Part shown: one piece after another, positions 55,050 to 64,000 of the stretch
Layout of the letters: each line of letters starts with the position of its first letter
How positions within the stretch are numbered: position 1 is the stretch's first letter
Source: Campylobacter concisus
GTDB lineage: Bacteria; Campylobacterota; Campylobacteria; Campylobacterales; Campylobacteraceae
Direction: 5' to 3'
DNA: 64,000 nt
NCBI RefSeq assembly: GCF_002913715.1
Contig: NZ_PPCE01000001.1
Span: 62,001 to 126,000, forward strand
The notes under the pieces: generated by a model
Told to the model about the DNA's origin: nothing
The model's database searches: none
The model's input: the letters and a program-made list of their open reading frames with translations, nothing else
Made by a program: the position numbers and the translations under genes

Positions 55050-56477
55050 TTATAAATTTTCGAAACTAATTGTAAATGTAATACTATTTTCATCTACATT
55101 TCTAGCAAAGATTAGAGCATTATTTTTGCTAGCGATTAGCCGGCTCATATATAGGCCAAGCCCACTGCCAGACTCTTTTGTGCTAAAGTGTGGCTCAAAG
55201 ATAACCTTTAAAAACGAAGCCTTTATCGCTCCTGCATTATTTTGAACGCATAAATTTTTACGATTATCTTTTATAAAAGTATAAATTTTTATTACTCTTG
55301 GCTTTACATAGCTTTGTTTAAATGCATCTTTTGCGTTGTTTATAATATTTATTAAAATTTGGATTATTTCATTAAAATTTGCAAAAATCGTAAAATTTTC
55401 TCTTATATCGATCTCTATTTCTATTTGATATTTCTTAAGTGAGGCGTTTAGAATTTTTATAGTCTGATTTACCACTTCCTCTACGCTAAACTCCCTTTTT
55501 AAAGTATTTGGCTTAAAAAAATTTTTAAAATCATCAACCGTTTCAGACATAAAATTTATCTGCTTGCTAGTCTCTTCTATAAACTCATAAATTTTTGCTT
55601 CATCAAGCTTTTTTCGCTCCTGATAGAGTTCTAAATTTATTAAAGCTGAGCTGATTTGAGCTAAAGGCTGCTTCCACTGATGTGAGATATTGCCTATCAT
55701 CTCGCCCATTGAGGCTAGGCGGCTTTGATGTATCATTAGCTGCTCAGTCTGTCTTTTGCTCTCTTCGCCACGCCTATGCATCTTATAAACAAGTAGCAAA
55801 AATATCCCAAATACAAAGGCTATCGCACTCATTATGATGACAACCTCTTTTAAATGGTAAGAAAAAATGGCACGTAGTGGGATTTTAAAAGATAGCATTG
55901 CCATCATCTCACTTGCTTCAGAAATTTTTCCATTTGAAATTTCATAACGATCCAACATCTGTTTTGGAGCACTTTCGCTATTATGACAGGCTAAGCAAGA
56001 TGTATTTTGACTTTTTATAGGAAGTCCTACAAAAAATTGTGAGCCATTTTCATCTTTTATAATCTTTGAAAACTCACTAAATTTATTCTCTTTAAAGCCT
56101 CTTAACACCTGCGCTTCAAATTCATTTGGCTCATGAGCTTTATTTAAAGGCGCCATGGCGACTAGTTTGTAGTCAAAGTCAAGATTGTATTTTTTCTTTT
56201 GGATATTATAAATTTCACGGCTTATATATGAAGATGAAAGCAATCTCTCGTCAAAAAAATCCTCTTTTATAATGCCATCATGTTTTAGCTGCTCTATTAG
56301 CGGACGCTGAACGCCTGCAATGTACTCTCTTACAGAATTTATACTCTCAAGCACATAATACGCCTCTTTTTTGGCATCTTTCATTGCAAGATTACTATAA
56401 AAATTTAAAACAAGTGCGGATATTAAGAGATAAACAAAGATAAAAACACTTACGATTAGCTGAAATTTATATTTCAC
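55050..56477 (-). CDS. mccS: Sensor histidine kinase with a periplasmic CXXCH motif (mcc cluster)
   Basis: 475 residues. Helix 1 (8-28), periplasmic domain (30-207) of the DUF3365/Tll0287-like type with C161-x-x-C164-H165 (CLACHNS), helix 2 (about 212-232). Then the kinase: phospho-acceptor His266 in GNISHQWKQP, N-box NNAKDAF and G-box GSGLGLYMS. The CXXCH could carry a covalent haem. The start overlaps the response regulator by 11 bases. It lies immediately before mccA, so it most likely reports sulfite or redox state and drives the mcc operon. Confidence 0.9.
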   Translation of the reverse strand: MKYKFQLIVSVFIFVYLLISALVLNFYSNLAMKDAKKEAYYVLESINSVREYIAGVQRPLIEQLKHDGIIKEDFFDERLLSSSYISREIYNIQKKKYNLDFDYKLVAMAPLNKAHEPNEFEAQVLRGFKENKFSEFSKIIKDENGSQFFVGLPIKSQNTSCLACHNSESAPKQMLDRYEISNGKISEASEMMAMLSFKIPLRAIFSYHLKEVVIIMSAIAFVFGIFLLLVYKMHRRGEESKRQTEQLMIHQSRLASMGEMIGNISHQWKQPLAQISSALINLELYQERKKLDEAKIYEFIEETSKQINFMSETVDDFKNFFKPNTLKREFSVEEVVNQTIKILNASLKKYQIEIEIDIRENFTIFANFNEIIQILINIINNAKDAFKQSYVKPRVIKIYTFIKDNRKNLCVQNNAGAIKASFLKVIFEPHFSTKESGSGLGLYMSRLIASKNNALIFARNVDENSITFTISFENL

Positions 56478-57156
56478 AAAGATAACCTACACCGTATAAA
56501 TTTTTAATCACATCTTTGCCAAGCTTCCTTCTAAGCTCTTTTACGATCGTCTTTATCGCCTCTTTGCTTGGCTGCTCATACTCCCAAATATAATCAAAAA
56601 TTTGTTCATAAGTTATAGTTTGATTTTTGTTGTTTAAAAAATACTCTAAAAGCCTACTTTCACTCTTACTTAGATGAGAAATTTCACCATTTATATAAAG
56701 TACTTTTTTGCCAAAATCGTATTCTAATTCATCATTTAGCCTAAGAGTAGGTTTGCGTCCAACAAGCTCTAAAGCAACGTCTTCTAGGGCCTTTATAAAT
56801 GATTTTTTATCATATGGTTTTGCAAGATATCTTGTGATCTTTAGCTCAACCGCTCTCCACAAATACTCTTGCTCGACATGGCTTGATAAGATCACGATAG
56901 GAATTTTTTGATTTATGGTTCTTACTTTTTTAGCGATCTCTAGTCCATCGATGTTTGGCACGCTTATATCAAGCACCAAAACATCATAAGCATCGCTCAT
57001 CGCTAGCTCAAGTGCATCATAGCCATCTGTTACACCATTTACTTCGGCAAAAAATAGTTCCAAAGAAGCACAAATATTTTTTAAAATCGCCTCTTCATCT
57101 TCAAGGCAAAGGACCTTTTTATTTGATAAAACGTCTAAAATATCATATTCTTGCAT
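56467..57156 (-). CDS. mccR: OmpR-family response regulator (mcc cluster)
   Basis: 229 residues. Receiver domain with acidic pocket (LEDEE), phospho-acceptor Asp in VLVLDISVP and the conserved Lys in LAKPYD, then a winged-helix Trans_reg_C domain (about 140-228) with KEAIKTIVKELRRKLG and NLYGVGYLCEI. It probably binds direct repeats upstream of mccA. First gene of the cluster, with mccS overlapping by 11 bases. Confidence 0.9.
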   Translation of the reverse strand: MQEYDILDVLSNKKVLCLEDEEAILKNICASLELFFAEVNGVTDGYDALELAMSDAYDVLVLDISVPNIDGLEIAKKVRTINQKIPIVILSSHVEQEYLWRAVELKITRYLAKPYDKKSFIKALEDVALELVGRKPTLRLNDELEYDFGKKVLYINGEISHLSKSESRLLEYFLNNKNQTITYEQIFDYIWEYEQPSKEAIKTIVKELRRKLGKDVIKNLYGVGYLCEI

Positions 57157-57399
57157 AGCTTCATCTCGCTTTTTGAGCAGATATTATCACTTGGTAGCTT
57201 AAAAAATAAGATTATCTAAAAAATAATTCATACCAATATAAAAAACAGATTACTTTTAAAAATTAAACTATAAATTTTTGTTGAAGTGATTTGAAGTCTT
57301 GATTAAAATTTTATATGAGAACTATTTTTGGATTTTTCTAAAGATTTTAGCTATCAATCAATTTGAAAAAGAAAGATAGCTATATTTATAGTATAAATT
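57157..57399. other. AT-rich spacer between pyrE and mccR
   Basis: About 240 bases without a supported gene. It contains the mccR promoter side (GATAATATCT close to the start, minus strand) and an inverted repeat TAGCTATC/GATAGCTA (57348-57382) next to the pyrE stop that could serve as a weak terminator. Confidence 0.4.
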
Positions 57400-58008
57400 T
57401 TAGTTGCCTCTGCTTCCAGGTTTGATCGCTTTGCTTCCATTTTTACAAAGTGGGCAATGCTCAGGCTCATAAATTTCAAACTCAAAATTTCCTAAAGCAA
57501 AAAATGGCTTATCGCTTGGCAGTTTGGCATTTGGCTTGGCCTTATTGTCTAAATTTGTAACCTTACAAAAGCCACGATTCGCAAGTGCTGCAAAGCCAAC
57601 TACCTCACCACCAAGGCTCTCTATCACGTGCGCTGCTTCAAGTGCCGAGCCGCCAGTCGTGATGATATCTTCACAAACGATAAATTTCTCACCTTTTTTT
57701 ACCTCAAAACCACGTCTAAGACTCATTACCTTTTCAACTCGCTCTGTAAAGATAAAACGCTTCTTTGCTGCGCGAGCTAGCTCATAGCCAGCTAAAATTC
57801 CTCCAAGTGCAGGCGAGCAAACGCTATCAAATTTAATGCCAAATTTCTCTATCACACGGGCAAGCTCATCAGCTAGCTTTCCAGCCAAAGCTGGATCTTC
57901 AAGCACCTTTGCACTTTGGAGATAAAACTGCGAGTGATTGCCACTGCTTAGTAAAAAATGTCCCTCTAAATATGCCCCAGCCTCTTTATAAATTTTCTCT
58001 AAATCCAT
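57400..58008 (-). CDS. pyrE: Orotate phosphoribosyltransferase
   Basis: 202 residues. It joins orotate to PRPP to give OMP in pyrimidine synthesis. The PRPP motif is [19 protein letters not shown]-terminus [16 protein letters not shown] is typical. A C-terminal Cys pair (CPLCKNG) is seen in the Campylobacter form. AAAAGGAAAAAAC ribosome site. Monocistronic. Confidence 0.96.
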   Translation of the reverse strand: MDLEKIYKEAGAYLEGHFLLSSGNHSQFYLQSAKVLEDPALAGKLADELARVIEKFGIKFDSVCSPALGGILAGYELARAAKKRFIFTERVEKVMSLRRGFEVKKGEKFIVCEDIITTGGSALEAAHVIESLGGEVVGFAALANRGFCKVTNLDNKAKPNAKLPSDKPFFALGNFEFEIYEPEHCPLCKNGSKAIKPGSRGN

Positions 58009-58127
58009 CGTTTTTTCCTTTTAAAATTTACTCAAAATCTTAACACAAGCCCACTTAAGCCACTCTTTTTAAAATTTAATAAGCCACACATTTGTATAAT
58101 CTCTCAACACTCACAAAAAGGACGCTC

Positions 58128-59495
58128 ATGCTTATATTTAACCCTGTTGTTTTTAGCATTTTGGTAATGACGATACTTTGTCTATTGCGTTTTAACATTT
58201 TGCTTTCTATCCTTATCTCTGCTCTTGTTGCGGGAGTAATGTATAAGCATGGATTTAGTGGATTTGAAAGTGGTATTGCAGGTGGGATCGATAGCCTCTT
58301 TACAGCCCTAAAAGAGACTACACAAAGCCTCATAAGCGGTATGCAAGGCAATCTTGAAACATCGCTTAGTTATATTTTGCTTGGTGCTTTAGCAGCCGCC
58401 ATCGCAAATACAAATTTAACTGCTATCTTGATAAATGCTTTGAGTAAATTCCTTAGCTCAAATAAAGTGATTTTTATACTAACTATTGCATTTATAGCGT
58501 GCTTATCTCAAAATTTAATCCCAGTTCACATAGCTTTTATACCTATTTTGATCCCGCCACTTCTTGCTATTATGAATAAAATGGGAATAGATAGACGTGC
58601 CGTAGCTTGTGCTTTGACATTTGGTCTTCAAGCACCTTATGTAAGCCTTAGCGTTGGCTTTGGTCTGCTTTTTCACAATATCTTAAAAAAAGAGTTAGCA
58701 AATAACGGCATAACCACATCTATTTCTGATATCTCTTCTGTTATGTGGATAGGTGGCACTTCTATGCTTATCGGACTTATCCTCGCTATACTTTTTTACG
58801 GCAAGAAAAGAGCTTATAAAACTTCAAAATTTGAAAAAGAAGAGCTTGATGAGATCGAGCGTGCAAAAAGCCTTGAGATGACTAAAAAAGAGTGGGCAGT
58901 TTTAGCTGGTGCAGTTGTGGCTTTTGGTGTGCAAATTTATACTGAGCTACTACCTCTTGGTGCATTACTTGGACTTTTGGTTATGGTCGTTTTTGGTGGT
59001 ATCGAATACAAAAAAGTAGATAAGATCATGGATAATGGCCTTGCTATGATGGGATTTATCGCATTTATCATGCTAGTTGCTGCAGGTTATGGCACTATCC
59101 TAAGAGAGAGTGGTGGCATAGACGAGCTTGTAAAATACGCTAGCTTGGTATCTGGCGGCAAGATAGGCGGAGCATTTTTGATGCTTCTTATCGGACTTCT
59201 TGTAACAATGGGCATAGGTACTAGCTTTGGTACGATCCCTATCTTAGCCTCTATCTATGTGCCACTATGTGTTAGCCTTGGTTTTGGCGTACCAGCCATC
59301 ATCTTGTTAGTTGGCATAGCTGCGGCTCTAGGAGATGCTGGAAGTCCTGCAAGCGATAGCACACTTGGGCCAACAAGTGGTCTAAATGCTGATGGTGAGC
59401 ACAACCACATATATGATACTTGTGTACCTACATTTATATTTTTCAATATCCCACTTATCATCGGTGGCATCGTTGGAGCTATGATACTTGGATAA
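58128..59495 (+). CDS. Na+/H+ antiporter family transporter
   Basis: 455 residues from ATG 58128 with AAAAGGACG upstream; a longer TTG-type frame is discounted. About 11-12 membrane helices. The central LKETTQSLISGMQGNLETSLSYILLG and the C-terminal GDAGSPASDSTLGPTSGLNADG are signatures of the NhaC-like Na_H_antiport_2 group. It probably exchanges Na+ for H+ across the inner membrane. A strong terminator follows. Confidence 0.85.
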   Translation: MLIFNPVVFSILVMTILCLLRFNILLSILISALVAGVMYKHGFSGFESGIAGGIDSLFTALKETTQSLISGMQGNLETSLSYILLGALAAAIANTNLTAILINALSKFLSSNKVIFILTIAFIACLSQNLIPVHIAFIPILIPPLLAIMNKMGIDRRAVACALTFGLQAPYVSLSVGFGLLFHNILKKELANNGITTSISDISSVMWIGGTSMLIGLILAILFYGKKRAYKTSKFEKEELDEIERAKSLEMTKKEWAVLAGAVVAFGVQIYTELLPLGALLGLLVMVVFGGIEYKKVDKIMDNGLAMMGFIAFIMLVAAGYGTILRESGGIDELVKYASLVSGGKIGGAFLMLLIGLLVTMGIGTSFGTIPILASIYVPLCVSLGFGVPAIILLVGIAAALGDAGSPASDSTLGPTSGLNADGEHNHIYDTCVPTFIFFNIPLIIGGIVGAMILG

Positions 59496-59527
59496 AATTT
59501 GGCGTAACTAACGCCAAATTTCTTTTT
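59495..59527 (+). terminator. Terminator of the antiporter gene
   Basis: AAATTTGGCGT and ACGCCAAATTT form a perfect 11-bp stem with a five-base loop, then CTTTTTATTT. Confidence 0.85.
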
Positions 59528-59556
59528 ATTTCTTCTACTTTTTATCAATATAAATT

Positions 59557-59574
59557 TTGGAACATCTTTTGCTT
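59557..59574 (+). promoter_or_regulatory. Sigma-54 promoter of flgE
   Basis: TTGGAACATCTTTTGCTT: GG at 59559 and GC at 59571 with ten bases between, exactly the -24/-12 RpoN arrangement. It lies about 42 bases before the flgE ATG. flgE is an RpoN-class hook gene in Campylobacter. Confidence 0.85.
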
Positions 59575-59615
59575 TTGAAAAATATAAAAATTTAAAATGC
59601 AAAAAGGATAAGTCA

Positions 59616-62126
59616 ATGATGAGATCACTTTGGTCTGGTGTTTCAGGCCTACAAGCCCACCAGATAGCGATGGATGTAGAGGGCAACAACATCGCAAACG
59701 TCAATACTTATGGTTATAAATACAACCGTGCAAATTTTGCTGATATACTAAGCCAAACTCCAAGAGTCGCTACTGCTCCACAAGGTCAGCTAGGCGGTCA
59801 AAACGCTATGCAAATAGGTCTAGGAACGACTATAAACTCAACTACGAGAATTTTCTCACAAGGTACACTAACATCTACTGATAAGCAAACAGACCTTGCA
59901 CTTCAAGGAAATGGTTTCTTTGTCGTATCTCCAGATGGTGGAACTACAAGATACTATACAAGAAATGGTGACTTTGTCCGTGATAAAGCTGGAAATTTTG
60001 TAAACAATAGTGGCTATGTCGTTCAAGGCTGGACAAGAGATGAAGAGACTGGCACTATCGACTCAACAGGTCCGATAAAAAATATTGTGATCAAAGAGGG
60101 TCTTACAACTCCAGCAAGAGCCACAACAGAAGTAAAGATAAAAGGCAACCTTGACTCAGGCAACACCATCGACCAAAGAAGCACTCCTATTTATTCACTA
60201 GACTCGGTTGCTGGCGGACGTGACTATAACAATGACGGGATTTTAGATCCAAACGAAGTCCACAATGAAAATGATGTAAATAATGATCAGTTTTATACAA
60301 ACTCAAGAAAAGAACAAAGCTTAACAGAGCGTGGTGTAGATCTTGGTGTTACATTTGATGAGCTTGGAAATGGTCTTGCGTTAAGAGATGGACAAGGCAT
60401 CTGGGTGAGCTATGCAAATGCTAAAACTGAAAAATTTACTATAGGTAGTGGGTCACCAAATAATGTTGGTTCACTTACTAATAATGGAACTACAAAAAAA
60501 TTAAATATAACATTAAATGGTGTAAATATAACTGGAGATGTAACAAACATAAGTGATGTTGCTGCTGCTATTAACGCTCAATACAATAAAACTGGTGTTA
60601 GAGCTGAAATTTCAGAAGGTAATAAACTAACACTTATAAATAGAAATAACTCAGGTACTACAAAAGAGACAAAAAATATTCACTTAACTGTCAATGCTGG
60701 TGATGAATTAGTAGCAGCAACGAGAGCAATGGGAGTACTGCCGCCGGCAGATGCCGGTTTAGAAAATCGAGATATTATCACAGCTTATCAATATGTCTAT
60801 ACAAGCTCACAAACAACAGCAGTTCACGAATATAATGATGCGAAAGAAAGACAAGTAACTACAACAGAAGATCTTCGTGCTGCTATGCAAAAAGATGCAA
60901 GGAACTACATTGACTACAACGGTGATGGTCAAATAAGAGCAAACTCAGATGCACTTGACGCTGCAAAACAAGCAATAGCGGCACATAGAAGAACGCCTGG
61001 AACTGGCGGGGCAGCCATAACTAGCACCGTATATCAAACAGCCTATAATAATGCTTATAACACTGCTTATAATAATACAACTGGTACGGTGAATCAAAAG
61101 CAAGCTGCTGGTCATGCAGCTGGTATCGCGGCACTTCAAGCACTTGCAGGTGATGATACAAATGATGGTGTAAAGATCACTGTAAATAAACTAGGTCAAT
61201 TTCAACTAGAAAATCCATCAAATGAAGTAGCAGATCATGCACTTTATATGACAACAACTGGTCTTACAAAGCCAGCTCAAGGTACAAATAATTCAGCAGT
61301 AAATGAAAACGTTAGACTTACAACTATTATGAAAGCACTTGATGGCGCACTAAGCCCAGGCCAAGCTCTAAGAGCAAGTGGAAAGATGATGATGTCAAGC
61401 CACGGCTCAACGGCAGAAATTTTTGACTCACTTGGATCAAAACACACAGTTAGTATCAAATGGGCAAAAACTGGTACCACAACAGATGGTGGAACTGAGT
61501 GGAGCATGATCATCCAAGTACCAGAGCCAGCTAAGATAAACTATTCAGGTCAGGGTCCAGATAACGTTATAACTGGAACAGCTAGATTTAACGCAAATGG
61601 CTCACTTGCAAGTTTCCATCCAGCAACGATAACATTTTCAGCTAACAACGGCTCACAAAGTGGCCAAAACATTAGCTTAAATTTTGGTCTTGGAACTGAC
61701 TTTAACGGCTTAACAAGCTTTGATAAAGACTCATCAACTGAGTCAATCTCACAAGATGGCTACACAGGCGGCACATTAAACGGCATAAAAATAGATGAGA
61801 CTGGAACGATAATAGGCTCATTTTCAAATGGTCAAAGCTTTGGCCTAGCTAAAGTAGCACTTGCTACCTTTACAAACAACGAAGGTCTTCAAAGTGAGGG
61901 AGGAAACGTATTTTCACAAACTGCAAACTCAGGTGAAGCAGTTATCGGTGCAGCTGGTACAGGCGATAAGGGAACGATCGCAGCTTCAAAACTTGAAGCT
62001 AGTAACGTCGATCTAAGCCGTGCGCTAACAGATCTTATTGTTATCCAAAGAGGTTTCCAAGCAAACTCAAAAACGATCACAACAAGTGACGAGATGCTAA
62101 ATACACTTCTTCAATTAAAACAATAA
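59616..62126 (+). CDS. flgE: Flagellar hook protein FlgE
   Basis: 836 residues, the long Campylobacter form. N-terminus MMRSLWSGVSGLQAHQIAMDVEGNNIANVNT and C-terminus ending SDEMLNTLLQLKQ are the conserved D0 helices of axial proteins. The middle (about 190-560) is variable, surface-exposed hook domain. Two loops there match the EF-hand pattern: residues 203-214 (DYNNDGILDPNE) and 433-444 (DYNGDGQIRANS). AAAAAGGATAAGTCA ribosome site. Controlled by the sigma-54 promoter upstream. It forms the flexible hook joining basal body and filament. Confidence 0.96.
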   Translation: MMRSLWSGVSGLQAHQIAMDVEGNNIANVNTYGYKYNRANFADILSQTPRVATAPQGQLGGQNAMQIGLGTTINSTTRIFSQGTLTSTDKQTDLALQGNGFFVVSPDGGTTRYYTRNGDFVRDKAGNFVNNSGYVVQGWTRDEETGTIDSTGPIKNIVIKEGLTTPARATTEVKIKGNLDSGNTIDQRSTPIYSLDSVAGGRDYNNDGILDPNEVHNENDVNNDQFYTNSRKEQSLTERGVDLGVTFDELGNGLALRDGQGIWVSYANAKTEKFTIGSGSPNNVGSLTNNGTTKKLNITLNGVNITGDVTNISDVAAAINAQYNKTGVRAEISEGNKLTLINRNNSGTTKETKNIHLTVNAGDELVAATRAMGVLPPADAGLENRDIITAYQYVYTSSQTTAVHEYNDAKERQVTTTEDLRAAMQKDARNYIDYNGDGQIRANSDALDAAKQAIAAHRRTPGTGGAAITSTVYQTAYNNAYNTAYNNTTGTVNQKQAAGHAAGIAALQALAGDDTNDGVKITVNKLGQFQLENPSNEVADHALYMTTTGLTKPAQGTNNSAVNENVRLTTIMKALDGALSPGQALRASGKMMMSSHGSTAEIFDSLGSKHTVSIKWAKTGTTTDGGTEWSMIIQVPEPAKINYSGQGPDNVITGTARFNANGSLASFHPATITFSANNGSQSGQNISLNFGLGTDFNGLTSFDKDSSTESISQDGYTGGTLNGIKIDETGTIIGSFSNGQSFGLAKVALATFTNNEGLQSEGGNVFSQTANSGEAVIGAAGTGDKGTIAASKLEASNVDLSRALTDLIVIQRGFQANSKTITTSDEMLNTLLQLKQ

Positions 62127-62143
62127 TAACTAAGACTTTTACA

Positions 62144-62166
62144 AAAGGGAGCGTTCGTCTCCCTTT
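62144..62166 (+). terminator. Probable flgE terminator
   Basis: AAAGGGAG pairs with CTCCCTTT over a seven-base loop, just after the stop. T-run weak (GAAATTT). Confidence 0.6.
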
Positions 62167-62244
62167 GAAATTTATGCTTTAAATTTACAAATAAAATCAG
62201 CCTTCTTTTTGTAAAATGTTAAAAAATTTTACAAAAGAGAAAAA

Positions 62245-62874
62245 ATGCAAGTAACACTTCTAAATCACACTCCACTAAATATCTGTTCTCACGCTATCCG
62301 CACATGCTGGCAAAGCTTTGAAAAAGGCGACAATGGCGGCGAAAAAGATGTTGAGCTAATAGATAGAGTAGGCAATAAATTTAAACACGCTTCGACCTTA
62401 GAGCACCTATACTATAACTTCTACATCCAAGGTATTTCTCGTGCACTACTTCAAGAGCTAGCTCGCCACCGCTTAGCGAGCCTAAGCGTCAAATCAACCC
62501 GCTACACACTAAAAGAGCTAAAAAAAGAGGAAAAATTTGAAGTAGGGCAGTTTGAGCGTGCGGCTAAATTTATCGTGCTAACAAATGACGAAATGGTCGA
62601 TAACGCAAGCATAAAAGCACTTGAAAATTTACGTGAAATTTTAGCCTCAACTACAAAAAGCCTTGATATAGTTAAATACTGCCTGCCAGAGTGCTATAAA
62701 ACTGAGCTTACATGGAGCATAAACGCTAGAAGCTTGCAAAATTTCATCTCTCTAAGAAGTTCAAAATCAGCCCTTTGGGAGATAAGAAATTTAGCAAATG
62801 CCATCTACGATGTCTTACCTGAAGAACATAAATTTATCTTTGAAAAATGCTTGCCAGATGATGAGCAAAACTAA
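62245..62874 (+). CDS. thyX: FAD-dependent thymidylate synthase
   Basis: 209 residues. It methylates dUMP to dTMP with FAD and methylene-tetrahydrofolate; it replaces ThyA in Campylobacter. The ThyX motif RHR-x7-S is at 74-84 (RHRLASLSVKS), followed by TRY. AAGAGAAAAA before ATG. Monocistronic. Confidence 0.96.
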   Translation: MQVTLLNHTPLNICSHAIRTCWQSFEKGDNGGEKDVELIDRVGNKFKHASTLEHLYYNFYIQGISRALLQELARHRLASLSVKSTRYTLKELKKEEKFEVGQFERAAKFIVLTNDEMVDNASIKALENLREILASTTKSLDIVKYCLPECYKTELTWSINARSLQNFISLRSSKSALWEIRNLANAIYDVLPEEHKFIFEKCLPDDEQN

Positions 62875-62926
62875 CATTTACGTTAGTGTGGTTTGTGGTT
62901 TAGAAGTGATGAAACGAGTGCTAAAT

Positions 62927-64000
62927 TTACTTTTGTAAAACGTAAAGAAGCTCGTCTACGTGGATGTTTCTAGCTTTTAAATTTCTGCTGCCACGGTAGG
63001 CGTTATACTTTTGGCGCAATAGTTGAACCTTGCCCATCTTATTTAAATTTTGATCAAATTCATCTTGGTTGATAAAGCCCTCTGAGTTAAACGAAATGAG
63101 TACAAATTTTGCCTTTAAATTTGCTATCAGCTCGAAAAATGCCTCGCTTGCTGATGATTTTTTATTAAAAACTGATCTGTTCCAGTCCTTTGCGATGCCT
63201 GAAACTTTTGAAATTTTACTTGGCTCAGTGTTGCTTGCGATGAGATTTAGCATGAAATAGTTTGAACCGTATGGATGCTGATTATAAGGCGGATCAAGAT
63301 AGACTAGATCAAGACCATCAAGCTCTTTTGCGAGCAAATTTGCGTCCTTTTGATAGACCTCAAATGGTACGCTGAAATTTGAGAAAATTGGCTTAGTCAA
63401 ATTTATATTAGAAGTGATCCTTGAAATGGCGTTTTGCCCCCTGCCGCCAAACTGACCGATGCCATCTTTATTTTTATGAAAACCTTTAAAAATTCCACTT
63501 GTATTTGCATGCACGCTTGCATTATAAAGAAGTGGAGCTATGAAAAATTTTCTCATCTCAGCCGGCATTAGCTCATCTATGAGCCTTCTTGCGGTGTCAA
63601 TGAATATGGCATTTTTTTTCGTGTAAAAGACCCGCTCGCCCTCGGTAATATTTTTATCATCTTGTGGGGCATAAAGCCTTGTTATAAAGCCCTCAGAAAG
63701 GTTATTTTTTATCTCTTTTTCAAGTCTTTTTTGCCAGAAATTTATCTCATTTTTTAGTTCATTTGTGGCGTTTTGCAGGTAGCATGAGTTTGTGATAAAG
63801 CTGTAAAGTTCCAAGTCGTTTGCGACTAGAAATTCGCTATTTTGCTTTAAAAACCTAGCCACCACGCCACTTCCACTAAAGAGGTCGCAGCAGCTAAGTT
63901 TTTCTTTTTTAAGCTCGTCTTTTGCGTATTTTACGCCTAGATCTATAAAGCCTAAAAGAGAGCGTTTATTACCAAGATAGGTTAAAATTTGCTCTTTTAG
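62927..64000 (-). CDS. Adenine-specific DNA methyltransferase, D12 class (5' end beyond the window)
   Basis: The frame stays open from the stop at 62927 to the right edge, so an ATG-started frame from 63865 would be too short. N-terminal part visible: ILTYLGNKRSLLGFI (the D12 Y-x-G-x-K motif) and CDLFSGSGVVARF (SAM motif). Catalytic motif DPPY in LVYLDPPYNQHPYGSN. It methylates N6 of adenine at an unknown site. No restriction enzyme gene is visible; a partner could lie beyond the edge. Confidence 0.9.
   Translation of the reverse strand, partial: LKEQILTYLGNKRSLLGFIDLGVKYAKDELKKEKLSCCDLFSGSGVVARFLKQNSEFLVANDLELYSFITNSCYLQNATNELKNEINFWQKRLEKEIKNNLSEGFITRLYAPQDDKNITEGERVFYTKKNAIFIDTARRLIDELMPAEMRKFFIAPLLYNASVHANTSGIFKGFHKNKDGIGQFGGRGQNAISRITSNINLTKPIFSNFSVPFEVYQKDANLLAKELDGLDLVYLDPPYNQHPYGSNYFMLNLIASNTEPSKISKVSGIAKDWNRSVFNKKSSASEAFFELIANLKAKFVLISFNSEGFINQDEFDQNLNKMGKVQLLRQKYNAYRGSRNLKARNIHVDELLYVLQK

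Noticed and set aside
57348-57382. Inverted repeat TAGCTATC/GATAGCTA
   Set aside because: The loop is 19 bases and no T-run follows in the pyrE direction, so it is only a possible weak terminator, not a defined operator.

Overview
The window is 64 kb of an AT-rich Campylobacter chromosome. The evidence is epsilonproteobacterial gene content (desulforubrerythrin, RNase J with a lysine-rich N-terminus, a fused CcsBA haem lyase, sigma-54-driven flgE) and frequent TTG starts. It does not look like C. jejuni: it carries an anaerobic ribonucleotide reductase, an octahaem sulfite reductase cluster and a tannase-type esterase cluster. I infer the C. concisus group. I see no rRNA, tRNA, insertion sequence, prophage or CRISPR array.

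Layout. 1-3.9 kb (minus): recJ (cut by the left edge), a G+C-richer quinone-reductase-like gene that looks inserted, and pyrG. 4.0-7.0 kb (plus): cytochrome bd operon (DUF4492 protein, cydA, cydB, a 33-aa CydX-like peptide). 7.1-8.9 kb: periplasmic arylsulfate sulfotransferase. 8.9-9.8 kb: one hypothetical gene and non-coding or decayed DNA. 9.8-14.2 kb: ilvD, rmuC, a small secreted protein and desulforubrerythrin. 14.3-21.5 kb (minus): an accessory cluster of redox enzymes and two unrelated tannase-type hydrolases. 21.5-28.4 kb (minus): ribonucleotide reduction (nrdA, nrdD, nrdG), with nrdD split by an in-frame stop so that the glycyl-radical tail is a separate 56-aa protein; an uncharacterised two-gene cassette lies between nrdA and nrdD. 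28.6-37.2 kb: purB, an RluA-type pseudouridine synthase, and a tightly overlapping operon of an SF1 helicase, hisF, a nucleoside phosphorylase-like gene, rlmN and a 36-aa membrane peptide. 37.2-41.9 kb (plus): rsmA, rnj, a kdsD-like gene and an RsuA-family pseudouridine synthase.

42.4-57.2 kb (minus) is the most notable region: a complete dissimilatory sulfite respiration (mcc) cluster. It contains a response regulator and a sensor kinase with a CXXCH motif, then MccA (seven CXXCH motifs, one CX15CH motif and two extra cysteines 96 residues apart), a peptidyl-prolyl isomerase, a Tat-type ferredoxin, an NrfD-type membrane subunit and a fused CcsBA haem lyase. Next come a SEL1 protein, a double NosL-domain protein, a small exported protein, an FtsX-type ABC transporter, a cysteine-containing membrane protein and a second NosL-like protein. 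Electrons would pass from menaquinol through MccD and MccC to MccA. CcsBA would attach the odd haem, and the NosL/ABC genes probably supply copper. A decayed SEL1 gene borders the cluster.

57.4-64 kb: pyrE, an Na+/H+ antiporter-like gene, flgE with a sigma-54 promoter and EF-hand-like loops, thyX, and an adenine DNA methyltransferase cut by the right edge.
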